A stretch of DNA of 64,000 nt from Pseudoxanthomonas japonensis (GTDB lineage: Bacteria > Pseudomonadota > Gammaproteobacteria > Xanthomonadales > Xanthomonadaceae): contig NZ_PDWW01000017.1 of NCBI RefSeq assembly GCF_010093445.1, positions 28,933-92,932 on the forward strand, in the 5' to 3' direction. Under the pieces are notes generated by a model. That model searched no databases and had not been told where the DNA came from. It saw only the letters and a program-made list of their open reading frames with translations. Shown here piece by piece: positions 34,406 through 44,527 of this stretch (the first letter of the stretch is position 1; every line of letters starts with the position of its first letter). Both the position numbers and the translations under genes were made by a program.

Positions 34406-37400
34406 ATCGGCGCGCGGGACCATCTCGCTTCCACCCGATGCACGTTGCCGTCGTCCACCAGTGCGAAACGCAATCCTGCCTGTTCCACGCCATCCAGTTG
34501 CAGCGTGGTATCGCCGGCATCCTGTTGCGTGACGGAGATGACGTAGAGGCTGGATCCGAAGCGGTATCGCAGTTCGTATTCCGTCCATTCGCGTGGCAGG
34601 CAGGGATGCAGTACCAGCTCGCCCCCGATGCGCTGCAAGCCCAACAGCGACTCGGTCAGCAGGCGATACATCCAGCCGGCGGAGCCGGTATACCAGGTCC
34701 AGCCGCCACGGCCGACGTGCGGTGCCACGCCATAGACATCGGCCGCGAGCACGTACGGCTCCACCTTGTAGAGCGCGGTAGCATCCGGATCCTGCGCGTG
34801 ATTGATCGGGTTGATCATGCGTGCCAGCTCCCACGCCCGTTCCGTGTCGCCTTGATGCGCGAATGCCATCGCGGCCCATACCGCGGCATGCGTGTACTGG
34901 CCTCCGTTCTCGCGCACACCCGGAACGTAGCCGCGGATGTAGCCGGGATCTTTTGGGGTCTTGTCGAAGGGAGGGTCGAGCAACTGGATCAGCCCCGCCT
35001 CCCGCTTCACGAGATGGCGATCCAGTGACGCCATCGCCTGCCGAGCGCGCACCGGATCCGCGGCCCCGGACAACACCGACCAACTCTGCGAGATGGAGTC
35101 GATTCGGCATTCATCGCTCTGGCTGGAGCCCAGCGGCGTGCCGTCATCGAACCAGGCGCGCCGATACCATTGGCCATCCCAGGCATGGTCTTCCAGATTC
35201 CCCCGTAAGCGCTCGGCGTTCTCTGTGCATTCCTCGGCGAATGCCTCGTCGCCACGCATGCGCGCCACCCCGATGAAGCGCTGCAGCGTGTCGTAGAGGA
35301 AGAAGCCGAGCCACACGCTTTCGCCCCGGCCGGCCTCGCCCACGCGGTTCATGCCGTCGTTCCAGTCGCCGGTGCCGATCAGGGGGAGTCCACGCTCGCC
35401 GAGCAGACTGCAGCCGCGGCGCAATGCCAGCACGCAATGCTGGTAGAACGATTGCCGCAGATAGGACGTTGCGGGCATGTCGTAGTAGGACTCTTCGTCG
35501 GCACCCACCGGGCGACCGTCGACGAAGCCGACCTGCTCGTCCAGCACGCTGGCATCGCCGGTCACCTGCAGATAGCGGGAGGCGGCCAGTGGCAGCCACA
35601 AGTAGTCGTCCGAGCAACGCGTGCGCACGCCGCGCCCCTGTGGCGGATGCCACCAGTGCAGCACGTCGCCTTGCGGGAACTGATGGGCCGCACACAGCAG
35701 CAGGTGCGCACGGGTCAACGCCGGCTTGGCGTGCAGCGTGGCCATGGTGTCCTGCAACTGGTCACGGAAGCCGAATGCGCCACCGGACTGGTAGTAGCCG
35801 CTGCGTGCCACATAGCGGCACGCAAGGGTCTGGTACATCAGCCAGCCATTGACCAACGCATCGACGGCGGGCTCCGGTGTACTGACCTGCAAGGATGTCA
35901 GCAGTCCACGCCAGTGGATGCGGACGGCGTCCAGTGCGTCGTGCGCCCGCTGCGCGCCCTGCACGCGACGTGCCCGATACAGGGCATCCTCGTAGTCCTT
36001 GCCCATGCCGAGCCGGAAGACCGTTTCCGACGCCTCGCCATCGAGCAGCGACATCGGCACCTGGATGGCGGCGCACGGATCGAGCCCGACGCCCAGGCGG
36101 CCGGACAATCCCTCGCGCTGGAGCGCCGCGGGATCGGCCATGCTGCCGTTGCGGCCCAGGAATTCCGTGCGGTCGCCGGTGAAGCTGCAGCCGCTGGCAT
36201 CGGTATCGAAGAACGCGACGCGGCCGCCGAACTCGGTGTTGTAGGGGTTGCGTGCCGTCAGTACGCCACTGGCCGAATCCTGCGCGGTGACGATGTGCAT
36301 CTGCGATTTGACGCGCAGGTCACCCAACACCCACTCGACGTAACCGGTGGCAGAGAGACGGCGTGCGCGTCCGGACAGATTGCGAAGCTTCAGTACCGAG
36401 TACTTGACCGCATCTTCAACAGCCACATATACCCACAACTCGCTGGCGATACCGTCCTCGATGTGCTCGTACACGCTATAGCCGAAGCCATGACGCGTCC
36501 GGTACGCCCCGCGGCCACGACGCGGCAATGGCAGCGGCGACCACACATGACCCGTGTCCTCATCGCGTAGGTAGAACGCCTCGCCACCACTGTCGGCAAC
36601 CGGGTCGTTATGCCAGGGCGTGAGGCGGAACTCATGCGCATTCTCGAACCACGTGTATCCCGCCATGCTTTCGCTGACCACCGTGCCCAGCCGGTCGTTG
36701 GCCAGTACGTTGGACCACGGTGCCGGTGTCGGCGCTCCTTCCCGGGTGATGATCACGTACTCACGGCCATCGGCGGCGAATGCGCCGGTGCCGTTGTCGT
36801 GAACGAAGGTGCTGGCCACGGCCTCGAACGGCCAGGGGTCGTTCTCTTCGTCGACGTCCGCCGGCGGTGGCAGCCCGGTCGATGCCTCCCATGCGGGAAG
36901 CTCGACACGATCCTCATGGGGACCCTCCGTCAACAGCGGCGGCATGATCCGTTCGGCAGGCTCGCGACGACCGATCTGTGCAGCCAGCGAGCCTTGCTGA
37001 TCGCTGATGATGACCCGCGCTACGGATTGCAGCAGGATGCGGTCTTCCTGCGACATCTGCTGTCCCGGGCGCACGAAGATGCCGCCCGGGCGATCCAGCA
37101 CGTTCGCCTCCGGATCGGCCGAGATCATGCCCAGGATCAGGTCCTGCAACTGCTGCCGGTAGCCAGCCTGGCTCTCGTTCCAGATCACGAGATCCGCGCG
37201 CAGTCCTTTGAGGCGCCAGTAGGCGTGCGCCTGCACCATCTGCCGCACCAGCTCGATGTTGTCGGCATCCGAGATCTGCAGCAGGGCGATGGGCAGGTCG
37301 CCCGAGATCGCGTGACCCCAGAGCCCGGACTGGCCACGCTGGTTCTGCAGCAGGATGTCGGCGTCGGCGCGCAGCAGCGGGTGCGCATAGACGATCAGCC

Positions 37401-40400
37401 CGGCCAACCGTTCGTAAAGTTGCGCATCCGCCTGCGATGCATTGATCTGGCGGCGAACGACCTGGCTGTGCGTCCAGGCCAGGTCGAAGACGCGGTCGGC
37501 GAGGCGGCGATCGCGGTACTTTTCGATCAGTCCGGCGCAGGCTTCGCGGTCCACGCCTACGCCATGGACCATGTCGATCATCGCCGTCTGGCCGGGCGCC
37601 AGCTCGATACGGCAACGGATGGCCGCGATCGGGTCCAGTACGGAGCCTTCGCTGTCGGACAGCGCGTCCTGCTCCGCCAATGCCGCCGGCGTGCGCGGCG
37701 TGTTGCCCCGACCGAGGAAGCGCGCGCGATCGGTTTCGTACGAGATCGCACCGATATCCGCGTCATGCACCGCCACCAGGTGGAACATCCACGGCGGTAT
37801 CTCGTCGTGCGCGCGCGGTCGGCGCGTGCACAACAGCGCCTGTTTCTCGCGCAGGATCTCCGACTGCACGAACAGATTGCTGAACGCCGGATGCAGTTCG
37901 TCCGCGATGGCCGGCGCCAGCACCACCTCGGTATAGGTGGTGATCTCGATGGTGCGTGTCCGCCGGCTCCGGTTGCTCAGGCGCAGCCTGCGCAGCTCGA
38001 TGTCGTCTTCGGCGGATATCGCGATCTCCAGGTGGCTCTCGTAGCCGCGTTTGCGCCCCCGGAACTCGACCTTGGCATCGGAGAAGATCGCCTCGTACTG
38101 ATCCACGGGCGCGCACGCCGGCTGCAGCGACGTGGACCAGAACTCACCGCTCTCCACATCCCGCAGGTAGCAGAAGTTGCCCCAGTGGTCGCGCGTGCCG
38201 TCTTCGCGCCAGCGGGTGACCGCCATGTCGCGGTGGCGGCTGTAACCGCCGCCGGCGCTGGTGACCAGGCCGTGGTAGCGCCCGTTGGAAAGCAGCTGCA
38301 CCGCCGGACGCGACATGCTCGGGTTGCGGAAGATGCGCAGCTGGGTTTCGGCTTCGGTAGGCGCGGCGCGCGTGCCCAGCGTCTCGGCCTCGTGCGGATG
38401 GAACACGCCGGTATGCGGAATGCGCTCCTGAAGCAGCAGCAGGGTCGCCTGGAACTCCGCATCGGCCACGAAGCGCCGCTGCATCGGTTGCTGTCGCAGC
38501 AGATGGAGGAGCGACAGAAACCCCATGCCCTGGTGATGGGCCATGAAGGAGCGCACCACCACGCAATCCTGTCCGGGTGGAACGCGGGCCGGTGTGTAGT
38601 CGATGGCCTCATACAGGCCGAAGTGCCCGCCGAAGCCGAGGGCGGTCAGTCGCTGCAGGTTCTGGCAGGCCGCTGCCGGCGCCACCATCAACGCCATCAT
38701 CGTGGCGTAGGGCGCGATGACCAGGTCCTGGCCCAGCCCGCGCTTCAGGCCCAGCCCCGGTACGCCGAAGGCGCGGTACTGGTAGTTCATGCGCGCGTCG
38801 ACGGTGTTGTAGCCCGACTCGGAAATGCCCCAAGGCACGTCATGGCGCTCGCCATGCTGGATCTGGGCTTCCACCGCATGTCGGGAGGTCTGGTCCAGTA
38901 GGGTCTCCGGGTAGCTGGGCATGACCAGCTGCGGCATCAGGTACTCGAACATCGAGCCGCTCCACGACAGCAATGTCGCGTCGCCGTTGACCTCGGTCAG
39001 CAGACGGCCCAGCGCGAACCAGCTCTCCTGCGGCAATTGTCCCTGCGCGATCGCCACGAAGCTGCACAGGCGTGCTTCCGACGCCAGCAGGTCGTAGAGC
39101 CCATTGTCCAGGCGGTGTTCGTCCACGTTGTAGCCGATCACCAACAGGTGGCGCGCCCGGTCGTAGAGGAACTCGTATTCCATCAGCGAGAACTGACCGG
39201 CGATGTGCGCCAGGCGCTCGAGTTGGTGGATCCGTTCCCGCGCGCGCCGGGTCGACAGCGCGCCGGCAGGGCCATCCTGCAGCTCGCGCAACGTGGGCAG
39301 GTGATCACCTGCCCAGGCGTCGGCAGCGGGCAGCAGGAACTGCAGCTCCGCATGCGCCGACCGGCAGCCTTCGACAAGCGCGGTCGGCCAATGATGCGGA
39401 TGGATCCGGCCGGGACCGGCAGCCGGCCATGCCGCAACGATACCTTCCGCGTGCACCACCAGGCGCGCCAGCATGCGTTCGGCATCGGTGGCGGTCGATG
39501 GCGGCTCCCGTTGGGCCTGCGTCAGCACGGTGCGGAATTCGATCACCGCCAACGACAACGCATCGTCATCGGACGGCGTGTCCTCGATGACGTCTTCCAG
39601 CACGGCCAGGGTGTCGGCCAGCCCGTTGAACGTGGCGGCCGCCAGGATGGGTGCATCGGCGATTGCCAGCAGGCCCTGTCGCAAGGTCAGCAGATGTCCG
39701 GCGAGGTTGCCGCTGTCGACCGTGGAAATGTAGGCCGGCGGCAGCGGCTGCAACGTCTCGGTGTCGTACCAGTTGTAGAAGTGCCCACGATGGCGGGGCA
39801 GCATCTCCAGCGTGTCGAACGCGAGGCGGGTGCGCTCCATCATGCCGCCGGCCTGCAGGTAGCCGAAATCGTAGGCCGCCAGGTTGGTCAAGAGCGACAA
39901 CCCGATGTTGGTCGGTGACGTGCGTCGCGCCACCACCAGCGCCGGATGCTCCTGCACGTTGTCGGGCGGCAGCCAGTGATCCTCCGCGCGCACGTACGTT
40001 TCGAAGAAGGCCCATGTCCGGCGCGAGAGCTTGCCCAGGAACGCCAACTGCGGCGCGGACAGCTTGTCGGTCCGTCGGGCCGGGGGGCGGCCAAGCCACG
40101 CCATCAGCACCGGCGACAGCAGCCAGAGCAGCAGCAAGGGCGTGGCCACCCACAGTGCGGCCGGCTGCTTCATCACCAGCAGTGCGGCGATGGCGGCCGA
40201 GATCAGCGGTGCGGGCGCCATGCTGTAGAGCTCCGCGCTCACGCCGCTGCCGAGACTGCGTTCGACTTCGCTGGACGGGTTCCACTGCAACAGGTGCCGT
40301 CGTGTGACAACGAGGCGCCAGAGCGTACGCACGATCGCGCCCAGGCTGAAAAAAGCCTCGTACGGCAGGCAAGCCACGGTGACGACCGCACGCCAGAATT

Positions 40401-43104
40401 GCCTCAGACAGGATTTCCCAACCTGCACCAGATGGGTTTCCAGCGGCATGTCCACCGGCAGGGCGACGACATCCCGCAGCGCCGGAAGCAGCACGGGCAG
40501 GGCCCACAGGCTCAGCAGCCACGCGGTCCAGGCGAGCGGCTCCGGCGAAAACAACCAGCCCAGCACCAGCAGGGCGAAGGTGGCCGTCGGCACCAGGCTG
40601 CGACGCAGGTTGTCGAGCAGCTTGCCGCGCGAGAGCCAGGACAATGGATTGCGCTCGAGCCCGCCACCGCGGCGCGGCACCCACGGCAACAACCACGGCA
40701 ACAGCTGCCAGTCGCCGCGGATCCACCGGTAGCGCCGCTTCACGTCAGCCGCGTAGCGCGACGGATAGTCTTCGAACAGGCGCACGTCGCTGACCAGGCC
40801 GGCACGTGTGTAGCACCCCTCCAGCAGGTCGTGGCTGAGGATACGGTTGTCGGGAAAGCGGTCGGCGAGCGCATGCTCGAACGCATCCACATCGTAGATG
40901 CCCTTGCCGACGAAGGATCCTTCGCCGAACAGGTCCTGGTAGACGTCCGACACCGTGCGTGTGTACGGATCGATGCCAGGCTCGCTGCCGAACATGCGCG
41001 CATAGCGCGAACTCGGCCGCCCGCTGAGACTGGTGCCTACGCTGGGCTGGAGGATGCCGTAGCCGCGGACCACGCGCCGCCGCCGCGGGTCGAATACGGC
41101 CTGGTTGAGCGGGTGCGCCAGCGTGCCGGCGAACTCGCGCGCGGCGTCGCGCGGCAATTTGGTGTCCGTGTCCAGCGTGATCACGTAGCGCACCTGCGCC
41201 AGCACGCCGATGTTGCCGGTCACCTGCAGGAAGTCTTCGCCCGGCCCGCCACGCAGCAGCCGGTTCAATGCCGCCAGCTTGCCGCGTTTGCGTTCGTAGC
41301 CCATCCAGCGCCGTTCGCGCGGATTCCACAACCGCGGGCGATGGAAGAGGAAGAACAGGTCGCCGCCGCCTTCGTCGGCCCGTTCCGGCGCGTAACGGCG
41401 ATTGAGCTGCTCGACCCGGTGGACGGCATGGGCCAGCAGCGCGGCATCGCCCGGCAGTGATGCGCCGTCCGCATCCAGGAAATCGGTGAGCAGGGCGAAG
41501 TGCAGGTGGCGGTCGCGGTTGGCCAGGAAGCGTACTTCCAGTGCTTCGACCAGACTGTCCACCCCCTCCACGCTGCCGAGCATGCTGGGGACTACCACCA
41601 GCGTGCGTGCCGTGGCCGGGATGCCCTTGGAGAAATCCATCCGGGGCAGGGGGCGGGGCGGCACCAGCAGGGTTGCCATCCAATTCACGAGCGCTATGCC
41701 CAGTTCGCTGAAGGCGAGGAGCGCGAGCGTTGCCAGCGGCCACGTCGGCACCGCATGCGCTGCTGACCCCGCCGTCAGCAGGCCGTGGGTGAACAGGCCG
41801 ATGATGGTGGCGATCGGGAGCAGATAGACCGCCAGCGGAATCCGGCGCGGGCGCAAGCGGACCCGCCGCGCACCTGGCAATGAGGCCGTCACCGCCGCTT
41901 GCGTCTGGCTGACGCCATCGTCCACCAGATAGAAGCCGACGTGTGCCCGGTGATGGCCCGGCGCTGTCGTGGCGGCGGCCTGCGCCAACTGCAGCGCGAT
42001 CTCCGCCACCGCGTCCTCACCGACATTCGCGAGCCGGGCGATCTTTTCCACCACGTGCCGGTAGCTGTCGCGGGTACTGAAATCCATCAGCGCGTACGTA
42101 CGCGCCGGGTCCGCCCGGAGCGTGTGCTCGACCACGCTCATGTCTTCGACGAATTCCCGCCAGTCCATGTTGGCCAGGAAGCGCAGGCTGCCGATGCTGT
42201 TGCTGATCGATACCTGGTCCGCGGCCTGCTGCTGGCTCTCCAGATGCACCAGTTCCTCGATACGCAGGCCGCCGTCTGCCGCCCATTGCTCCAGCCAGGT
42301 GATCGGCATGGAGAACACGCCGCCGCGTCCCTGCAGTCCCCGCGTCAGCTCGGAAACGAATGCGCCGCTCAGCGGTGGATCCGAACGCGCCATGTCGGCG
42401 ACGACCAGCACCACGTCCTTGGGATTCTCCGCTGCCGTCCGGTTGAGTCGGGCAGCCCACTCGCTGGCCAGGCGGTGATCGTCGCCGTCGCGCATTACGC
42501 GCACGGCCATGCGACGCAGATTGTCGATCAGCGCCAGTCGCAGCATGATCGGGATCGCCCACAGCTCGCCCAGCTTCAGCGGCGTGATGGACTGGTAGGA
42601 AGCGAAGAAGCGGCGCAGCGTTTCCGCGTCGATGCGGCCATCGCCGTGCGCGATGACTTCCAGCGACAGGTCGTACACGCGTGGCAGGCCGCTGGACGGA
42701 CCCTGGCTCAGCGAGGGGAGTTGCCGGCTGTAGCCTGTCGGAAGATGCCGCCGCGCAGTGACGATCTGTTCTTCCACCAGATAATAGTTGTCCAGCAACC
42801 ATTCGCCGGCCGGCGTGATACGCATGTCGTCCTGCACCATCCGCGTCAGCAGCGCGCAGACATCGTCCAGAAGGCCCTCGTTCTCGGTCAGTCTATTCAG
42901 CAGGCGCTCCGGCCCTGCATGCGCGCGCAACCGGTGCGCGCGCGCCAGCGCATGGCCATGCAGTTCCATCTGCTCGACGTTGAAGAGCTGCGCCCGCAAT
43001 GGCGATTCCGCGCGCAGCGGCTTCTGGGTCGCGGCGCGGCGCCAGCGCCACAGGCGCCGGCGCAGGCGTAACCAACGGCTGAAGACTCTCCAGACCTGGG
43101 GCAT
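34402..43104 (-). CDS. ndvB: cyclic beta-1,2-glucan synthase family (GT84-GH94)
   Basis: Giant inner-membrane enzyme (2900 aa) of the NdvB/ChvB family, which makes cyclic beta-glucan from UDP-glucose and exports it to the periplasm for osmoadaptation and host interaction. The N-terminal third holds the glycosyltransferase region with the D-x-D motif in ITLDTDTKLPRD (D645, D647) and several membrane helices (for example VYLLPIATIIGLFTHGLL). The C-terminal part contains two carbohydrate-binding-like regions and a GH94 phosphorylase-like domain with GTGDWNDGMNRVG (likely catalytic D2583). The start at 43104 has AGGA upstream; the frame is open to 43254. It is the main gene of a minus-strand operon with small unknown genes on both sides. 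Confidence 0.9.
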   Translation of the reverse strand: MPQVWRVFSRWLRLRRRLWRWRRAATQKPLRAESPLRAQLFNVEQMELHGHALARAHRLRAHAGPERLLNRLTENEGLLDDVCALLTRMVQDDMRITPAGEWLLDNYYLVEEQIVTARRHLPTGYSRQLPSLSQGPSSGLPRVYDLSLEVIAHGDGRIDAETLRRFFASYQSITPLKLGELWAIPIMLRLALIDNLRRMAVRVMRDGDDHRLASEWAARLNRTAAENPKDVVLVVADMARSDPPLSGAFVSELTRGLQGRGGVFSMPITWLEQWAADGGLRIEELVHLESQQQAADQVSISNSIGSLRFLANMDWREFVEDMSVVEHTLRADPARTYALMDFSTRDSYRHVVEKIARLANVGEDAVAEIALQLAQAAATTAPGHHRAHVGFYLVDDGVSQTQAAVTASLPGARRVRLRPRRIPLAVYLLPIATIIGLFTHGLLTAGSAAHAVPTWPLATLALLAFSELGIALVNWMATLLVPPRPLPRMDFSKGIPATARTLVVVPSMLGSVEGVDSLVEALEVRFLANRDRHLHFALLTDFLDADGASLPGDAALLAHAVHRVEQLNRRYAPERADEGGGDLFFLFHRPRLWNPRERRWMGYERKRGKLAALNRLLRGGPGEDFLQVTGNIGVLAQVRYVITLDTDTKLPRDAAREFAGTLAHPLNQAVFDPRRRRVVRGYGILQPSVGTSLSGRPSSRYARMFGSEPGIDPYTRTVSDVYQDLFGEGSFVGKGIYDVDAFEHALADRFPDNRILSHDLLEGCYTRAGLVSDVRLFEDYPSRYAADVKRRYRWIRGDWQLLPWLLPWVPRRGGGLERNPLSWLSRGKLLDNLRRSLVPTATFALLVLGWLFSPEPLAWTAWLLSLWALPVLLPALRDVVALPVDMPLETHLVQVGKSCLRQFWRAVVTVACLPYEAFFSLGAIVRTLWRLVVTRRHLLQWNPSSEVERSLGSGVSAELYSMAPAPLISAAIAALLVMKQPAALWVATPLLLLWLLSPVLMAWLGRPPARRTDKLSAPQLAFLGKLSRRTWAFFETYVRAEDHWLPPDNVQEHPALVVARRTSPTNIGLSLLTNLAAYDFGYLQAGGMMERTRLAFDTLEMLPRHRGHFYNWYDTETLQPLPPAYISTVDSGNLAGHLLTLRQGLLAIADAPILAAATFNGLADTLAVLEDVIEDTPSDDDALSLAVIEFRTVLTQAQREPPSTATDAERMLARLVVHAEGIVAAWPAAGPGRIHPHHWPTALVEGCRSAHAELQFLLPAADAWAGDHLPTLRELQDGPAGALSTRRARERIHQLERLAHIAGQFSLMEYEFLYDRARHLLVIGYNVDEHRLDNGLYDLLASEARLCSFVAIAQGQLPQESWFALGRLLTEVNGDATLLSWSGSMFEYLMPQLVMPSYPETLLDQTSRHAVEAQIQHGERHDVPWGISESGYNTVDARMNYQYRAFGVPGLGLKRGLGQDLVIAPYATMMALMVAPAAACQNLQRLTALGFGGHFGLYEAIDYTPARVPPGQDCVVVRSFMAHHQGMGFLSLLHLLRQQPMQRRFVADAEFQATLLLLQERIPHTGVFHPHEAETLGTRAAPTEAETQLRIFRNPSMSRPAVQLLSNGRYHGLVTSAGGGYSRHRDMAVTRWREDGTRDHWGNFCYLRDVESGEFWSTSLQPACAPVDQYEAIFSDAKVEFRGRKRGYESHLEIAISAEDDIELRRLRLSNRSRRTRTIEITTYTEVVLAPAIADELHPAFSNLFVQSEILREKQALLCTRRPRAHDEIPPWMFHLVAVHDADIGAISYETDRARFLGRGNTPRTPAALAEQDALSDSEGSVLDPIAAIRCRIELAPGQTAMIDMVHGVGVDREACAGLIEKYRDRRLADRVFDLAWTHSQVVRRQINASQADAQLYERLAGLIVYAHPLLRADADILLQNQRGQSGLWGHAISGDLPIALLQISDADNIELVRQMVQAHAYWRLKGLRADLVIWNESQAGYRQQLQDLILGMISADPEANVLDRPGGIFVRPGQQMSQEDRILLQSVARVIISDQQGSLAAQIGRREPAERIMPPLLTEGPHEDRVELPAWEASTGLPPPADVDEENDPWPFEAVASTFVHDNGTGAFAADGREYVIITREGAPTPAPWSNVLANDRLGTVVSESMAGYTWFENAHEFRLTPWHNDPVADSGGEAFYLRDEDTGHVWSPLPLPRRGRGAYRTRHGFGYSVYEHIEDGIASELWVYVAVEDAVKYSVLKLRNLSGRARRLSATGYVEWVLGDLRVKSQMHIVTAQDSASGVLTARNPYNTEFGGRVAFFDTDASGCSFTGDRTEFLGRNGSMADPAALQREGLSGRLGVGLDPCAAIQVPMSLLDGEASETVFRLGMGKDYEDALYRARRVQGAQRAHDALDAVRIHWRGLLTSLQVSTPEPAVDALVNGWLMYQTLACRYVARSGYYQSGGAFGFRDQLQDTMATLHAKPALTRAHLLLCAAHQFPQGDVLHWWHPPQGRGVRTRCSDDYLWLPLAASRYLQVTGDASVLDEQVGFVDGRPVGADEESYYDMPATSYLRQSFYQHCVLALRRGCSLLGERGLPLIGTGDWNDGMNRVGEAGRGESVWLGFFLYDTLQRFIGVARMRGDEAFAEECTENAERLRGNLEDHAWDGQWYRRAWFDDGTPLGSSQSDECRIDSISQSWSVLSGAADPVRARQAMASLDRHLVKREAGLIQLLDPPFDKTPKDPGYIRGYVPGVRENGGQYTHAAVWAAMAFAHQGDTERAWELARMINPINHAQDPDATALYKVEPYVLAADVYGVAPHVGRGGWTWYTGSAGWMYRLLTESLLGLQRIGGELVLHPCLPREWTEYELRYRFGSSLYVISVTQQDAGDTTLQLDGVEQAGLRFALVDDGNVHRVEARWSRAPI

Positions 43105-43278
43105 CGGAAATCCTGTGGGGCGGCTGACCGACGTGGATCCCATCCTTGCACGCATATCAGCAGGTGGATGTGAAGGGCGCGGCCAAGCCAGTCCTTCAAC
43201 TGAGCGCGGCTGGCGCAAGCGCTGCATACGACGGTTCGTTGAGCCTGCACGCATCCGCGGTGCGCACGGAACGAAGGT

Positions 43279-43551
43279 CTAGACGGGAATCGGTGTCAGC
43301 GTGAACAGGTAGCCGCGCGCATCCAGCATCGCGCGCAGGCGCTCCTCGGCGGCAACCGGGTTGAACGTGCGCCGCACCCATAGTCCGTAGCATGGTCGGC
43401 GACCATCCGTTCCGCCCAGCTGCACGCGGCGGCTCACGTGTATATCCATGGACTCGCACGCGGTCGCCCAGAGCAAGCGCAGATCGTCCGGCCCTATGGA
43501 CTGACGGGTACCCAGCTGCAGGAGGAAGACCTGCGTGTGTTCGCGCCTCAT
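43279..43551 (-). CDS. hypothetical protein, glucan synthase operon
   Basis: Unrecognised 90-aa protein that starts MRREHTQVFLLQLG and ends RAMLDARGYLFTLTPIPV. A mix of strands and helices is likely. It begins 19 bases after the preceding gene of the same strand and lies 174 bases before the glucan synthase start. AGGAGGAAG-type purine runs inside and good codon use support translation. No signal peptide. Function is unknown. Confidence 0.55.
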   Translation of the reverse strand: MRREHTQVFLLQLGTRQSIGPDDLRLLWATACESMDIHVSRRVQLGGTDGRRPCYGLWVRRTFNPVAAEERLRAMLDARGYLFTLTPIPV

Positions 43552-43570
43552 GCGCTTTCCTGGCCGGCAT

Positions 43571-43831
43571 TCATTCGCGTGCGCCGGCCGGGTACTTGAA
43601 GCCAGGCCAGTCGGGATGCCGCGACGTTTCATACCACTGTTGCGCACGCGCCATGGCTTCCGGCCTGGAAAGATCGGCCTTGGCGAAGAAAAACCAGCGT
43701 ACGTTGCTGCCCGAGCCCTGCTCTTCGTGGACAAGACGATACGCATTGACACGCGTATCCCGCTCGGGATCGAGCCGTCTGCCGATGAATTCGACACCGA
43801 GGGACGAGATGATCAGTGAGATGCTGCTCAT
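43571..43831 (-). CDS. hypothetical protein, glucan synthase operon
   Basis: Unrecognised 86-aa protein (MSSISLIISSLGVEFIGRRLDP, NVRWFFFAKADLSRPEAMARAQQWYETSRHPDWPGF). The second half resembles a small alpha-beta domain. Its ATG overlaps the stop of the upstream small gene by ATGA, which shows translational coupling. It probably belongs to the glucan synthase operon. Confidence 0.6.
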   Translation of the reverse strand: MSSISLIISSLGVEFIGRRLDPERDTRVNAYRLVHEEQGSGSNVRWFFFAKADLSRPEAMARAQQWYETSRHPDWPGFKYPAGARE

Positions 43832-44121
43832 GACGCGGCCTCCGCAGCGGCTCGCGGAATGCCACCATTATCTTTGGTGTAGCACTGCGATTCGCTTCTT
43901 CTGCCCCAGAACTGCCACGCTCTTCTGGCGTGCTGGCGGCACGGAGCCACTACACGCTGTAGGACGCCGTGGCACGACATCGCGCGCGGCGGCGGTTCTG
44001 CATCGGCTGGAATCGGCCATCCTTCATTCTCCGCGCACTCGACGGCGTGATCGTTCAAGAGTCGGGCGAGGCGCTGGAAGGCGTGGACACCCAGGACGAC
44101 GCGATGCGGTTTGTTGCTCAT
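43828..44121 (-). CDS. small hypothetical protein heading the glucan synthase operon
   Basis: First gene of the minus-strand operon (97 aa from ATG 44121). The N-terminal half (HRVVLGVHAFQRLARLLNDHAVECAENEGWP) is shared with a second copy at 32128-32394. The rest is Arg- and Cys-containing without a known motif. The next gene overlaps it by ATGA. The DNA upstream of its start is also duplicated, which supports both the start and a shared promoter. Function is unknown. Confidence 0.55.
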   Translation of the reverse strand: MSNKPHRVVLGVHAFQRLARLLNDHAVECAENEGWPIPADAEPPPRAMSCHGVLQRVVAPCRQHARRAWQFWGRRSESQCYTKDNGGIPRAAAEAAS

Positions 44122-44420
44122 GGCGGCTCTCGATCTTGTGCGAGCCGGCACACTGCGGGCGCGGAAGTTAGCCAGTCTCGGAATTCCGCGTGTCACCAAG
44201 CTAGCACGTCGGGATAGCGAGCCGCGTTTTTTCTTGAGCCTATAGCGTCACGCGGCGGTAACGTTGGGAAGCGCACGGTGCAGACGTTGCGGCGCAGTGC
44301 CGTGCCCGCTGCCAAGCCAGCCTTGCTGTCTCCCACTCTCCGCATTGAGCTGGGCTTGGCGCCACGCCGGGTCAAGGCCGACACGGTCGGCCTGTTGGCG
44401 AAAGCTCGATTCGCATGGGA
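44119..44420. repeat. dispersed repeat, copy B (shared intergenic cassette)
   Basis: Diverged copy of 32392-32703, in the same orientation relative to its flanking genes: a CAENEGWP-type small gene on the left minus strand and an unrelated gene on the right plus strand. The identical 17-mer ACTCTCCGCATTGAGCT is at 44335-44351. It likely holds the promoter of the glucan synthase operon and of the ferritin-like gene. The remaining bases to 44527 show nothing more. Confidence 0.65.
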
Positions 44421-44527
44421 TTCCACGGAGATATTTTCTTCGTGAAGAACGCAAATCGTCCGTCACGCAGAGTTCTCACTGTTCGGCGTACCTAGAAGAC
44501 CCGCCCAGCCAGAGGATTCACATAGCC

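Noticed and set aside
36610..38901. 763-codon plus-strand frame inside the glucan synthase gene
   Set aside because: It is antisense to a clearly conserved GH94/GT84 protein, and its translation (RR, HR, QR-rich) shows no domain.
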